Assembly (NCBI RefSeq): GCF_900637975.1
Contig: NZ_LR134477.1
Location: forward strand, 2,604,001-2,668,000
DNA from: Actinomyces viscosus
Lineage (GTDB): Bacteria > Actinomycetota > Actinomycetes > Actinomycetales > Actinomycetaceae
Direction: 5' to 3'
DNA: 64,000 nucleotides
Positions 24,725-33,328 of this stretch are shown here, piece after piece (within the stretch, counting starts at the first letter, position 1; the number at the start of each line of letters is the position of its first letter). The notes under the pieces were generated by a model, which was not told where the DNA came from, did not search any database, and saw only the letters and a program-made list of their open reading frames with translations. A program made the translations under genes and the position numbers.

Positions 24725-26512
24725 ATGAAGACCACCAAGACGATGACGACCAAGCCCCTCAACCGACTTCGCCGCCGCGCGACCGGAGCCGTCGCAGTCC
24801 TGGCCGCGCTCGCCCTGGCGGCCGGCTGCTCCACCTCCTCGGCCTCCGGCAACGCGAGCGCCTCCAGCTCGAGCGAGTCGGAGACCACCTGGACGACGAT
24901 CTCCTCGTCCGTGGCCACGGCGTCGACGGGTGCGAGCGTCTCCGACATCCTGGGTGCCAACGCCTCGGTGGAGGACGCCTCCAGCTCCGAGGACGACGCC
25001 GGGACCACCGACACGTCGTCGGCCACCACGATCACCCTGTCGGGGTCGTCGGCCTCGGTCGGCGGGTCGTCGTCGAGCAACGTGAAGGTCGACGGGGGCA
25101 CCGTGACCATCAACAGCGGCGGCACCTACGTCATCAGCGGCGAGCTCACCGACGGGCGGATCGTCGTCAACGCCCCCGACGCCGACGTGCGCCTGGTCCT
25201 CAACGGCGCGAGCATCACGAGCTCGGACGGCCCCGCCATCGACATCCAGGACGCCGGCAACGCAATCGTGGTCCTGGCCAAGGACTCCAAGAACACGCTG
25301 ACCGACGGCGCCACCTACGCCTCGGGCCAGGAGGCGACCGCGGCCCTGTTCTCCTCCGACACGCTCACCGTCACCGGGGCCGGCTCGCTGGACGTGACCG
25401 GCTCCTACAAGGACGGCATCTCCTCCAAGAACGGCCTCATCATCGCCGGGAGCACCACGATCAACGTCAAGGCCGCCGACGACGGCCTGCGCGGCAAGGA
25501 CTACCTGGTGGTCGAGTCCGGGACGCTGACGGTCGAGGCCGGCGGCGACGGCCTGAAGTCCAGTGAGGGCAACGACGAGACGAAGGGCTTCGTGTCCCTG
25601 GGCAAGGCGAGCATCACGCTGACCTCCTCCGACGACGCGATCTCCGCGATCACCGACGTCACCGTCAAGGACACCACGCTGACGATCACCGCCGGGGGCG
25701 GTCAGGCCAACGCCACCATTGAGGAGGAGGCGCCTCCCGGGCAGGAGTCGACCGCTGACTCCACCACGCCCTCACCCAAGGGCATCAACGCCGGGGTGAG
25801 CTACACGCAGGACTCCGGGACCGTCACCATCAACGCGGCCGACGAGGGGCTTCAGGCGCCGTTCATCAACGTGGGCGGCGGCGAGCTGTCCATCGCGGCG
25901 GGCGACGACGGCATCAACGCCTCCAACGGCGACCACGTCATCGAGGGCCACGAGAACGCGGACACCGAGTCCGACGACGGCTCGGTGCTCACGATCAGCG
26001 GCGGCGAGGTGGAGGTCTCCTACGCCTCCTCCGACGGCATCGACTCCAACGGCTCGGCCTACGTCAAGGGCGGGATCGTGGTGGTCTCCGGCGAGGCCGG
26101 CAACATGGACGGATCGGTGGACGCCAACGGGGAGACCCAGCTCGTGGGGCTGACGGGCTCGCCGTCGGTGACCGCGGGTGACACGCTCACCGTCACCGAC
26201 TCCTCCGGGTCTCAGGTGGCCTCCGTCAAGGTCGACTTCACGGCTGCGGCGATCACCGTGCTGGGGCTGACCGAGGGCCAGGAGTACACGGTGGCGACGT
26301 CGTCGGGCGGTTCGGCCACGGGAACGGCCTCGGCGCTGTCGGCCGGCATGGGCGGCCCCATGGGCGGTGGCGGCCAGGGCGGTCAGCCTCCCAGCGGTGG
26401 CCAGGGTGGCCAGCCCGGTGGCGGCCAGCCCGGTGACGGCCAGCAGTCCGGCAACCAGAGCAACCAGAACAGTCAGTCCAGCAGCCAGTCCAGCACCGCC
26501 CAGAGCAGCTGA
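24725..26512 (+). CDS. Cthe_2159-like beta-helix lipoprotein (carbohydrate-binding domain family)
   Basis: A 595-residue exported lipoprotein. The signal peptide ends in a lipobox LALAAGC (Cys ~34). A Ser-rich linker (~35-130) follows, then a long right-handed beta-helix (~135-520) built of repeating GxxxINxxGTY-, DDGL- and SSDDAI-type turns (TINSGGTYVISGELTDGRIV; KAADDGLRGKDYL; AADEGLQAPFI). A Gly/Gln/Ser-rich tail lies at ~545-595. This matches the Cthe_2159 fold, of which one member binds acidic polysaccharide and Ca2+. The Asp-rich turns look like Ca2+ sites. It follows the second DUF4956/VTC pair and ends at a strong terminator, so the three probably work together at the envelope. GAAGAAGAG precedes the ATG. 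Confidence 0.82.
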   Translation: MKTTKTMTTKPLNRLRRRATGAVAVLAALALAAGCSTSSASGNASASSSSESETTWTTISSSVATASTGASVSDILGANASVEDASSSEDDAGTTDTSSATTITLSGSSASVGGSSSSNVKVDGGTVTINSGGTYVISGELTDGRIVVNAPDADVRLVLNGASITSSDGPAIDIQDAGNAIVVLAKDSKNTLTDGATYASGQEATAALFSSDTLTVTGAGSLDVTGSYKDGISSKNGLIIAGSTTINVKAADDGLRGKDYLVVESGTLTVEAGGDGLKSSEGNDETKGFVSLGKASITLTSSDDAISAITDVTVKDTTLTITAGGGQANATIEEEAPPGQESTADSTTPSPKGINAGVSYTQDSGTVTINAADEGLQAPFINVGGGELSIAAGDDGINASNGDHVIEGHENADTESDDGSVLTISGGEVEVSYASSDGIDSNGSAYVKGGIVVVSGEAGNMDGSVDANGETQLVGLTGSPSVTAGDTLTVTDSSGSQVASVKVDFTAAAITVLGLTEGQEYTVATSSGGSATGTASALSAGMGGPMGGGGQGGQPPSGGQGGQPGGGQPGDGQQSGNQSNQNSQSSSQSSTAQSS

Positions 26513-26527
26513 GCCGGGCAGGACCTG

Positions 26528-26572
26528 AACGGGGTGGGGGCCGCAGCATCACGCTGCGGCCCCCACCCCGTT
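26528..26572. terminator. Strong bidirectional hairpin terminator
   Basis: Perfect 20-bp arms (26528-26547 and 26553-26572) around a 5-nt loop, between the convergent lipoprotein gene and the Q-rich membrane-protein gene. The stem runs from AACGGGG to CCGCAGC. It serves both strands. Confidence 0.9.
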
Positions 26573-26600
26573 CAACAACAGTTGCTGACACCAACCGCCA

Positions 26601-27395
26601 TCACTGCTGCTGCCCGGGCGGAGGAGGAACCGGCCCCGGGTACTGCTGCTGGATCGGCTCAGTGACCGCCTGCTGCCCAGGCTGAATCTGGGCCTGCTGG
26701 ACTCCGGGCTGTGCCTGCGGCTGAGCCTGGGGCTGCTGAAGAGCCGGCTGCTGCATCTGGGCCTGCTGGAACTGGGCCTGCTGCATCTGAGCGAGCTGCA
26801 TCTGTTGCATGGCCAAGGACTGCATCCGAAGATCCTGAGCCTCACCGTGGCGCATGGCCTCCCGGTCGGCGAAGACACGGTTCTGCAGCTCAGTCCTGAA
26901 GGCGTTGAGCTTGGAGTTGTCGATCATCGACACCGTAATACCGAAAGACCCGCCGGCGTGATTCGTCACCACCAGGGCCGAGGACAACGCCGTCACCCCG
27001 AAGAGAATGGCCAGGATGATGCAGAAAATCCCGCCTAAGGGACGGTCGCTGAGGATGGCCAGCCCGAAAATAGCGAAGACCAGAGCGAGAAAGGCACGGC
27101 CGACACTGAATCGCGAACTTGTCGACACCGCAGAGATCGAGTTGATCGGAATAGTGTTCTCATCCGTGCCGACGGGGATGATCCCAAGAAGGGTGTTGGG
27201 AACCTTGTACACGAACCGAGAGCTCGAGCACATCAGCTGCCCCTTGAGATAGGGCGCCAGCAGAGATACCAGGAACTGCTGCCCGTATACCGAGGTCTCG
27301 CCGGGCGCAAGCATGAAGTCAGTAACGTTCTCGGTGCCCACACTGGATGAGGCGGTAGGCGGATAAGGAGTAGTCATGATGTGTGTCGCATCCAT
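26601..27395 (-). CDS. Membrane protein with Gln-rich C-terminal tail
   Basis: About 264 residues, family not recognised. An N-terminal domain (~15-90; GETSVYGQQFLVSLLAPYL, VPVGTDENTIPINSISAVST) resembles small PH-like modules seen in bacterial membrane proteins. Two adjacent transmembrane helices (~98-145; AFLALVFAIFGLAIL and GGIFCIILAILFGVTAL), a short amphipathic domain, and a ~75-residue tail of repeated QMQQ/QAQ/QPQ units follow. The tail looks disordered and would lie on the same side as the N-terminus. Starts at 27404 (TTG), 27395 (ATG) and 27377 (ATG) are possible and none has a clear ribosome site. It is transcribed alone between a terminator and the amylosucrase gene. Confidence 0.65.
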   Translation of the reverse strand: MDATHIMTTPYPPTASSSVGTENVTDFMLAPGETSVYGQQFLVSLLAPYLKGQLMCSSSRFVYKVPNTLLGIIPVGTDENTIPINSISAVSTSSRFSVGRAFLALVFAIFGLAILSDRPLGGIFCIILAILFGVTALSSALVVTNHAGGSFGITVSMIDNSKLNAFRTELQNRVFADREAMRHGEAQDLRMQSLAMQQMQLAQMQQAQFQQAQMQQPALQQPQAQPQAQPGVQQAQIQPGQQAVTEPIQQQYPGPVPPPPGQQQ

Positions 27396-27607
27396 AGGGA
27401 ACAATTCAGCGGATACCTACGTCGCCGTAAGCACTCTGTTATCTTCCTCGCGTCAGCCCTGAGCGTCAAGCCTTTTGATAGACGGACATCGCCCATTATT
27501 CCGGCGGACCGACCTTGACCGACACATAGTCCTTATTGTAAAATTGCTTCTTATTTGCGAATATGCAGGCTCCGCTCCGCCCCCGAGTCCTGCGACCTCG
27601 GCGACCG

Positions 27608-29611
27608 TCAGTCAGTAGAACGCACCAGCCACCAGGCGGCGTAAGGCGGAACCGGTACGCGGCCGTCACCGGCCCCCTCCAGCGAGGTAGACCCGAAGGG
27701 GACCGTGTCAGTCAGGACGTCGGTGGCCCCCATGACGCCGAGCCGGGCGAGCTGGTCGGCGGCGACCGAGCGCCACTGCGGCGTCACGTTGTACACGCCC
27801 ACGAAGCTGCCGCGCGGGTGGTCCCGGTAGGTCACCAGCACCCCGGAGTCGTCGACGTCCTGGACCTGGGTGCGCACGACGGCGTCGAGCTGGGGCAGAC
27901 CCGCCCGCACCCGAGCCATGTGGGCCAGGTCGGTGAAGACGCGCCCCTCGACGGTGGAGCGGTCGTGCCGGTTGGCCAGCCGCGCCTCGTCGAGCCGGGG
28001 CCGCCCGGCCCAGCGCGAGTCGGCCTCGTGGCCGGGCTCGGTGTCCCAGTTGGGGTCGTTGGGCTGGGCCAGCTCGTCCCCGCTCCACAGGACGGGGATT
28101 CCGCCCCAGCCGTAGAGGATGGCGTGGGCCATGCGCAGCGCGTGGATCCGCTCCTCGCGCCAGGTCCACAGGGACTCCACCTCGTGCTCGGGAGTCGTGT
28201 CAGTGACGCCCTCCCAGGCCTCGGAGGCGGCCTCGATCCCGATGAGTGAGGCCGCGGTCCCGGCGATGCGCCGGTCCCCGGTGGCCGGGTTGTGCTGGAA
28301 GACCAGGCCCGCGGCGTCAGAGGTGGGGTACTCACCGCTGTACCAGTCGGCGAGGAAAGCCCGGTGGTCGTAGCCATTGAGGCCGACGGCCGCCGCGTCG
28401 TCGTCGTCGATGGCCCAGCCGATGTCGTCATGGCAACGCAGGTAGGTGATCCAGGTGGCCGTGGACGGCTCGACCGGCAGGCTCTGGAGCGCCTCAACGG
28501 CCAGCGTCGTGTCGCGCGCGGCGAGCATGGACCAGACCTGGACCATGAGCGAGTTGTGGTAGGCCAGGTCGGAGACCTTGCCGGTGTACTTGCCCTGGCC
28601 CAGGTACTGGAGGAGCTCGGTGGGAGCGACGATCGCCTCGGCCTTGAGGTCGACGGCGGGGCAGGCGATGCGGGTCAGGGCGCGCAGGACCTCGGTGATG
28701 GCGTGGACCTCGGGCTGGCCCTGGCAGTCGGTGCCCAGGCGCTTGATGGTGAAGGCGATGGCGTCCAGGCGCAGCACCTCGACGCCGCGGTTGGCCAGGT
28801 CCAGGACGATGCCGGCGAACTCGGCCATGACGCGGGGGTTGCGCCAGTTGAGGTCCCACTGGAAGGAGTTGAAGGTGGTCCACACCCAGCCGTTGACGTC
28901 GTCGTCCCAGGTGAAGTTGCCGGGGGCGAAGTCGGGGAAGACCTCCGGCAGGGTGCGCTCGTAGGCGTCGGGCTCGGTGCGGTCGGGGAAGATGAGGAAG
29001 TAGTCGCGGTAGCGCTGCTCGCCGGCGCGCGCCCGGGCCGCCCACTCGTGCTCGGCGGCCACGTGGTTGAGGACGAGGTCGACCACCAGGGAGATGCCCT
29101 CGGCGCGCAGCTCGCCGGCCAGGTGCTCGAGGTCGTCCATGGTGCCCAGGTCCGGGCGCACGGTTCGGTAGTCGGCCACGGCGTAGCCGCCGTCGGAGTC
29201 GCCGGGGCGCGGGGTGAGCAGGGGCATGAGGTGGAGGTAGGTGACACCCAACTCGCGCAGGTAGTCGATGCGGTCCTCCACACCGCGCAGGGTGCCGGCG
29301 AAGCGCTCGGTGTAGGCGGCGTAGCCGATGCGGCCGGGGTGCTGGGCCCAGGCGGGGTCGAGGGTGCGGGCCAGGTCGAGGCGGCGCAGCTCGTGCTCGC
29401 GCTCCGCGTAGGCCCGGGCGGCCAGGGCCAGCAGGTTGAGCGCCGTGTCCTCGGCGGCGTCCCCGTAGAGGGTGGTGAGCCCGTCGAGGAGGTCGGGGTA
29501 CCAGGCCTCCACGCGCGTGAGGAAGACGTCGCGTTCGGCGGCCTCAAGCGGGTCCAGGACGTGGAAGACGATGTCGTCGAGGGAGGGCGGGAGGGGAGTG
29601 GTGGCGCTCAT
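27608..29611 (-). CDS. Amylosucrase (GH13 family)
   Basis: A 667-residue GH13 glucan-forming enzyme that transfers glucose from sucrose onto alpha-glucan and releases fructose; some relatives are sucrose hydrolases. Typical landmarks are the N-terminal helical domain (RVEAWYPDLLDGLTTLYGD), region I VVDLVLNHVA, the nucleophile Asp in VEVLRLDAIAF (~283), the acid Glu in DLKAEAIV (~322), the stabiliser Asp in RCHDDIGWA (~393) and YGWGGIPVLWSGDELAQPND. No signal peptide is visible, so sucrose must be imported. I chose the ATG at 29611, where homology starts; the frame extends upstream through repetitive intergenic DNA. A tree-based check is needed to separate synthase from hydrolase activity. Confidence 0.85.
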   Translation of the reverse strand: MSATTPLPPSLDDIVFHVLDPLEAAERDVFLTRVEAWYPDLLDGLTTLYGDAAEDTALNLLALAARAYAEREHELRRLDLARTLDPAWAQHPGRIGYAAYTERFAGTLRGVEDRIDYLRELGVTYLHLMPLLTPRPGDSDGGYAVADYRTVRPDLGTMDDLEHLAGELRAEGISLVVDLVLNHVAAEHEWAARARAGEQRYRDYFLIFPDRTEPDAYERTLPEVFPDFAPGNFTWDDDVNGWVWTTFNSFQWDLNWRNPRVMAEFAGIVLDLANRGVEVLRLDAIAFTIKRLGTDCQGQPEVHAITEVLRALTRIACPAVDLKAEAIVAPTELLQYLGQGKYTGKVSDLAYHNSLMVQVWSMLAARDTTLAVEALQSLPVEPSTATWITYLRCHDDIGWAIDDDDAAAVGLNGYDHRAFLADWYSGEYPTSDAAGLVFQHNPATGDRRIAGTAASLIGIEAASEAWEGVTDTTPEHEVESLWTWREERIHALRMAHAILYGWGGIPVLWSGDELAQPNDPNWDTEPGHEADSRWAGRPRLDEARLANRHDRSTVEGRVFTDLAHMARVRAGLPQLDAVVRTQVQDVDDSGVLVTYRDHPRGSFVGVYNVTPQWRSVAADQLARLGVMGATDVLTDTVPFGSTSLEGAGDGRVPVPPYAAWWLVRSTD

Positions 29612-29798
29612 GGACCCATGGTCCCCGATTCGACGCCACCGCGGTACTGATTTCCTCACCGTCCCGCCGGCGGGACGGCCGCGGACGAGGGACCGGGTCA
29701 GGCCGCTGCCGGCTGAGCCCGTCCCGACCGCCGGCGGGGACCCCTCGATCACCGGCGGGGACATTCCGCACGGCCGGGTGCGGGCGCTCTCCCGGAGG

Positions 29799-29836
29799 GG
29801 ACATGTCACGCGTACGGGGACGGAATTTCTGTCCCC
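29799..29836. repeat. Intergenic palindromic repeat, copy 1
   Basis: GGGGAC...CACGCGT...GGGGAC followed by GGAATTTCTGTCCCC. It aligns over about 38-40 bp with the element at 52927-52975. The 21-bp core GGGGAC(G/A)GAATTTCTGTCCCC is a near-perfect palindrome. Additional GGGGAC units occur just upstream (29738-29763). It lies between the start of amylosucrase and the end of the HxlR gene. Confidence 0.65.
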
Positions 29837-29879
29837 GGCCGGGTGGAACGCCCCCGCCCGGGAGCCGGGCACCGGGACG

Positions 29880-30296
29880 TCAGGACTCGACGGCGTCGTA
29901 GTGCTCGCGGTGGGCCAGGATCTGGGCGGAGTTGTCCTGGATCCAGGTGCGCAGCGCACCGATCGGCGCCTGGAGGCTGCGGCCCAGGTCGGTCAGCTCG
30001 TAGTCGACGCGCGGCGGCACCCCCGGCAGCTGGGTGCGCGTGACCAGTCCGTCGCGCTCCATGGAGCGCAGCGTCTGGGTGAGGACCTTGGGGGTGACTC
30101 CGCCGACCCGCGAGCGCAGCTCGCCGAAGCGGCTCGGCCCGTCGGCCAGGACCGTCACCACGAGCGGGGTCCAACGGTCGACGACGTGGCGCAGCACCGT
30201 GCGCGACGGGCAGGCCGGCGACAGGATGTCGAAGTCGAAGACAGCCTTCTCGGCACCGCGTCCCACACCGCGGCTCTCCGCGCCGTCAGCCCGCAC
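29880..30296 (-). CDS. HxlR-family transcriptional regulator
   Basis: A 138-residue winged-helix regulator (168 residues if the GTG at 30386 is used). HxlR landmarks are a Cys near the N-terminus (SPACPSRTVLRHVVDRWTPL), the recognition region SRFGELRSRVGGVTPKVLTQ, and LVTRTQLPGVPPRVDYELTD. The N-terminal Cys is the redox- or electrophile-sensing residue in relatives such as YodB. I prefer the GTG at 30296, preceded by AAAGGG; the upstream extension has no homology. It is divergent from an NAD(P)-binding reductase gene with a palindrome between them, the usual layout in which the regulator represses the detoxifying enzyme until stress occurs. Confidence 0.85.
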   Translation of the reverse strand: MRADGAESRGVGRGAEKAVFDFDILSPACPSRTVLRHVVDRWTPLVVTVLADGPSRFGELRSRVGGVTPKVLTQTLRSMERDGLVTRTQLPGVPPRVDYELTDLGRSLQAPIGALRTWIQDNSAQILAHREHYDAVES

Positions 30297-30409
30297 CGGC
30301 CCTTTCGGTTCATGTGCAGCCGGAGCGCTACCGCCGCCATGGCGCTCCTCCTGCTGGCGCCCAACCGACCCGACAACTCGTGACACAGCACACTCCTGTA
30401 GTTACTTTG

Positions 30410-30424
30410 AGGTACTTGGTACCT
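30410..30424. promoter_or_regulatory. HxlR operator candidate
   Basis: AGGTAC-ttg-GTACCT, perfect 6-bp arms, extended by partial symmetry to TTGAGGTAC...GTACCTTAA. It sits in the divergent promoter region between the HxlR gene and the NAD(P)-binding gene and would let one regulator dimer control both. Confidence 0.55.
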
Positions 30425-30508
30425 TAAGCATACCATCGAGCCATCGCGAGCTCGTCGGTGTCCCGCCGCACTCGCTCAGACACAACCAGCACCACTCAGG
30501 AGGAGCTC

Positions 30509-31120
30509 ATGAAGATCGCCGTCATCGGGGGAACCGGAATGGTCGGCTCGGCCGTCGTCGCCGAGGCCGCCCGCCGTGGGCACGAGGTCGTCTCGGCCTC
30601 CCGCTCGGGCCGTCACGCCGAGGGCGCCGCGCAGGACGTCAGCCTCACCCTGTCCGACACCCAGGCCGTCGTCGACCTCGTCAACGCCTCCGACGTCACG
30701 ATCATCGCCGTCTCCGCCGGTCGCGGCGAGTCCGCCCAGCCGGCCATCGACGCGCACCGCGCCCTCATCGATGCCGCCCCCACCGGCCGGCTCGTCGTCG
30801 TCGGCGGCGCCGGCTCCCTGCTCACCCCCGACGGCGCCCGCCTGGTGGACACCCCCGGCTTCCCCGAGGAGTACAAGCCCGAGGCCCTGGCCTTCGCCGA
30901 GGTCCTCGACCTCTATCGCGGGGCCGACGGCGCACTGAGCTGGACCTTCCTCTCCCCTGCCCCGACCTTCACCGACAAGCCCCGCACCGGCAGCTACGTC
31001 GAGGGCGCCGACGAGCCCGCCGGCGGCGAGATCTCCGTGGCCGACTTCGCCGTCGCCCTGGTCGACGAGGCCGAGAAGGACGCCCACCGCGGCCGGCGCT
31101 GGACCATCGCGAACGCCTGA
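30509..31120 (+). CDS. NAD(P)H-binding short-chain reductase (SDR, atypical NmrA-like)
   Basis: A 203-residue Rossmann protein with the dinucleotide-binding start KIAVIGGTGMVGSAVVAEA, then VVSASRSG (cofactor 2'-site region), DVTIIAVSAGRG and the late VVVGGAGSLL strand. It belongs to the NAD(P)-binding/NmrA-like group that includes flavin- and quinone-reductase-type enzymes. It is divergent from an HxlR regulator and probably induced by electrophile or redox stress. The ATG at 30509 has an excellent AGGAGGAG ribosome site. It is followed by a strong hairpin at 31211-31240. The substrate is unknown. Confidence 0.82.
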   Translation: MKIAVIGGTGMVGSAVVAEAARRGHEVVSASRSGRHAEGAAQDVSLTLSDTQAVVDLVNASDVTIIAVSAGRGESAQPAIDAHRALIDAAPTGRLVVVGGAGSLLTPDGARLVDTPGFPEEYKPEALAFAEVLDLYRGADGALSWTFLSPAPTFTDKPRTGSYVEGADEPAGGEISVADFAVALVDEAEKDAHRGRRWTIANA

Positions 31121-31210
31121 GACCGCGGGGACGCGCCTCTCCACAGGAGCGCCGGGCCCGATCGAACCACGTCGGTCCGACCGAGCCCGGTCGCTCGTCG
31201 CTTCAGACGA

Positions 31211-31240
31211 CGACGCCGGCACGAGTTTGTGCCGGCGTCG
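31211..31240. terminator. Bidirectional hairpin terminator
   Basis: Perfect 12-bp arms CGACGCCGGCAC (31211-31222) and GTGCCGGCGTCG (31229-31240), loop GAGTTT. It lies between the convergent reductase and DUF1269 genes and can end both transcripts. Confidence 0.85.
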
Positions 31241-31249
31241 CACCCATTC

Positions 31250-31849
31250 TCAGTGGCGGCTGAACTTCTCGCGCAGCGCCTCGATACGGCGCTCCCGGTT
31301 CTCCTTGCGCTCCTGACGCTTCTCCTCACGCATCGCCCGACGCGCCGCCTCAGCGGCCTCCTCGGCGGCAGCGTTCTGCGCCTCGAGCTCAGCGAGGACC
31401 TCATCGAGGGGACGACGCACGATCGAGCCCCCGAGCTCGGCCACGGCCGCGTCCAGGGGAGCGGTGCTGCTGTCCTCATCGGTCTGGGCGATGATGGCGT
31501 TGGATCCCGGCGCCAGCATGTTGGCGAAAGTGCTCACGGCAAGATCCCCGACATCCGCCCGGGAGACGTCAACCGCGGCGCCGGTGGCCGAGCCGACCCC
31601 CAGCCCCAGCAGCATCCCGATCGGACCTCCCAGGGCTCCGACAAGAACACCGATGAGCGAGCCGGTTCCCAGGCCCAGACCGGCACGACCGTCCTCCCCC
31701 TCGGGGATCGTCACCCGACCATCGGCATCGCGCTCGACCAGGACGGCACCGACGATTCCCAGGCGCTCGGAAGCGGCGCTGATCTTGCTGAAGGCCTCGT
31801 AGGTCGTGGACTTCTCCGGATAGACGATGGCGGCGATGTACTCAGTCAT
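31250..31849 (-). CDS. DUF1269-type membrane-associated protein
   Basis: A 199-residue protein. The ferredoxin-like N-terminal domain (TEYIAAIVYPEKSTTYEAF ... VGAVLVERDADGRVTIPEGE) is followed by a Gly-rich hydrophobic hairpin (GTGSLIGVLVGALGGPIGML, ~78-110), a second small domain, and a highly charged C-terminal helix (~160-199, EAARRAMREEKRQERKENRE), likely a coiled coil. This matches DUF1269 proteins, which often appear in stress regulons; the molecular function is unknown. AAGGGGG lies upstream of the ATG. Transcribed alone. Confidence 0.75.
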   Translation of the reverse strand: MTEYIAAIVYPEKSTTYEAFSKISAASERLGIVGAVLVERDADGRVTIPEGEDGRAGLGLGTGSLIGVLVGALGGPIGMLLGLGVGSATGAAVDVSRADVGDLAVSTFANMLAPGSNAIIAQTDEDSSTAPLDAAVAELGGSIVRRPLDEVLAELEAQNAAAEEAAEAARRAMREEKRQERKENRERRIEALREKFSRH

Positions 31850-32179
31850 GTGATGAGTCCCCCTTCATAGGTGATGCGATCTGTCGAAACCACATTCGGG
31901 CTGCGGAGCACGGTCGTGCTGTCTCCAACCTGCACGCGTGCAAGCTCGATGAAGTGATTGTCCCCATAAGAGACTGGGCGTCAGATAGCAGGCACCTGTC
32001 AGGTTTCTGGCACGTTCACCGGCAGACACTGATGGTTGGTGCAGCACCCACGGCGCCACGGCATCAGACAGCATCAGACGGGTACCGAAGGTGCCGGGAA
32101 CCGCTGCACGCTCACCGCTGCTCAAACACGCGGTGCGCCCAGATGGCCACCGGCCCCGATCAGGACGCAGGCTAGGACC
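31850..32179. other. Divergent intergenic region, no gene seen
   Basis: 330 bp between the DUF1269 gene and the kinase gene. I looked for a TPP riboswitch because the next gene is ThiD/PdxK-like and found no CUGAGA/THI-box core. It presumably holds two divergent promoters. Confidence 0.5.
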
Positions 32180-32998
32180 ATGACAGCAGCACCCCCTCCC
32201 ATCGCCCTGACCATCGCCGGTTCCGAGGCCTCCGGCGGCGCCGGCGCCCAGACCGACCTCAAGACCTTCCACACCCTCGGCGTCTTCGGTTGCACGGCCC
32301 TGACCTGCATCGTGTCCATGGACCCCAAGGACAATTGGAACCACCGCTTCGTCCCGGTGGACCCCGGCGTCATCGCCGACCAGATCGAGACCTGCGCCGC
32401 CGTCCACTCGCGTGTCGACGCCGTCAAGATCGGCATGCTGGGCACGGCGCCCACCATCGACGTCGTCGAGCAGGCGCTGGAGACCTACGACTTCCCCGCC
32501 GTGGTGCTCGACCCGGTCCTCATCTGCAAGGGCCAGGAGTTCGGTGGCGCCCTGGAGGTGGACAACGCCCTGCGCTCCAAGATCCTGCCGCGTGCCACGA
32601 TGACCACTCCGAACCTCTTCGAGGCCGCCACCCTGGCCGGCACGGAAGAGATCACGACGGTCGATCAGCTCAAGGACGCCGCCAAGCGCATCCACGACCA
32701 GGGGGTCCCCAACGTCCTGGCCAAGGCCGGCCCGTCGCTCGGCACCGGCACCGCGCTGGACGTCTTCTACGACGGCACCACCCTGGAGGTCCTTGAGGTC
32801 GAGGCCGTGGGCACCGAACGAGTCCACGGCGCCGGCTGCACCCTGGCGGCCGCGGTCACCGCCGAGCTCGCCAAGGGTGCCACCCCGCTGGAGGCCGCCG
32901 TGACGGCCAAGGAGGTCGTCTCCTCCTCCATCCGGCACGGGCTGCGCGGCAACATGCCCTTCCTCTACGTCTACCAGGGCGAGTACCGACCGGTCTGA
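32180..32998 (+). CDS. PdxK/ThiD-type pyridoxine / hydroxymethylpyrimidine kinase
   Basis: A 272-residue ribokinase-superfamily enzyme that phosphorylates vitamin B6 alcohols/aldehydes or hydroxymethylpyrimidine using ATP. Landmarks are [20 protein letters not shown] at the N-terminus, [20 protein letters not shown] and the ATP/anion-hole motif [11 protein letters not shown]. The GAGC form (instead of GTGC/GTGD) is known from PdxK-type enzymes such as B. subtilis PdxK, which favours B6 salvage over thiamin synthesis, though overlap is common. I chose the ATG at 32180, where homology starts. No thiamin genes are adjacent. A strong hairpin follows. Confidence 0.82.
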   Translation: MTAAPPPIALTIAGSEASGGAGAQTDLKTFHTLGVFGCTALTCIVSMDPKDNWNHRFVPVDPGVIADQIETCAAVHSRVDAVKIGMLGTAPTIDVVEQALETYDFPAVVLDPVLICKGQEFGGALEVDNALRSKILPRATMTTPNLFEAATLAGTEEITTVDQLKDAAKRIHDQGVPNVLAKAGPSLGTGTALDVFYDGTTLEVLEVEAVGTERVHGAGCTLAAAVTAELAKGATPLEAAVTAKEVVSSSIRHGLRGNMPFLYVYQGEYRPV

Positions 32999-33058
32999 GG
33001 CCCGCCACCGCCGTTTCCCGCAGTTCGCCGAGGTTCTCCGCAGGCTTTCACCATCTGT

Positions 33059-33101
33059 ACGTCCGCCGTCAACGGCCACCAGCGCCGTTGACGGCGGACG
33101 T
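33059..33101 (+). terminator. Hairpin terminator after the PdxK/ThiD gene
   Basis: Perfect 17-bp arms (33059-33075 and 33085-33101; ACGTCCGCCGTCAACGG and its complement) with a 9-nt loop, 60 bp after the stop. Confidence 0.85.
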
Positions 33102-33290
33102 CCGTCAAAGTCGGGTCATTTTGTCACTCAGGGAGACTTTTCCCGTGGCCTGACGGCGCCACCACCTCACCCGCAGAGCTCTGACCTGGGCAGTCATCCT
33201 GTCCTCCCACCGAGAAGCAGCACCTGGCGACCTAAAAGTCTCCGCCGGTGACACAGCGGGCCAGGCGATCCGGGACGCACTCACGCCCCA

Positions 33291-33318
33291 CTAGATAGAT
33301 AGCCGAGTAACTAGGTAG
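33291..33318. promoter_or_regulatory. Direct-repeat operator candidate of the PadR gene
   Basis: CTAGATAG (33291) and CTAGGTAG (33311) are repeated exactly 20 bp apart, two helical turns, just upstream of the PadR start. The A+T-rich TATATA at 33321-33326 could be the -10 region. Autoregulation by the PadR protein is the simplest reading. Confidence 0.45.
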
Positions 33319-33328
33319 CCTATATACC

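Larger units (their letters stand above)
32999..33328. other. Intergenic region with a terminator and the padR promoter
   Basis: 330 bp without a gene. It contains the hairpin at 33059-33101 and, at its right end, an A+T-rich stretch with the direct repeat annotated at 33291-33318. Nothing else is seen. Confidence 0.5.

Noticed and set aside
31850..32179. TPP riboswitch upstream of the ThiD/PdxK-like gene
   Set aside because: No CUGAGA core or paired arms were found, and the enzyme's HGAGC motif favours vitamin B6 salvage.
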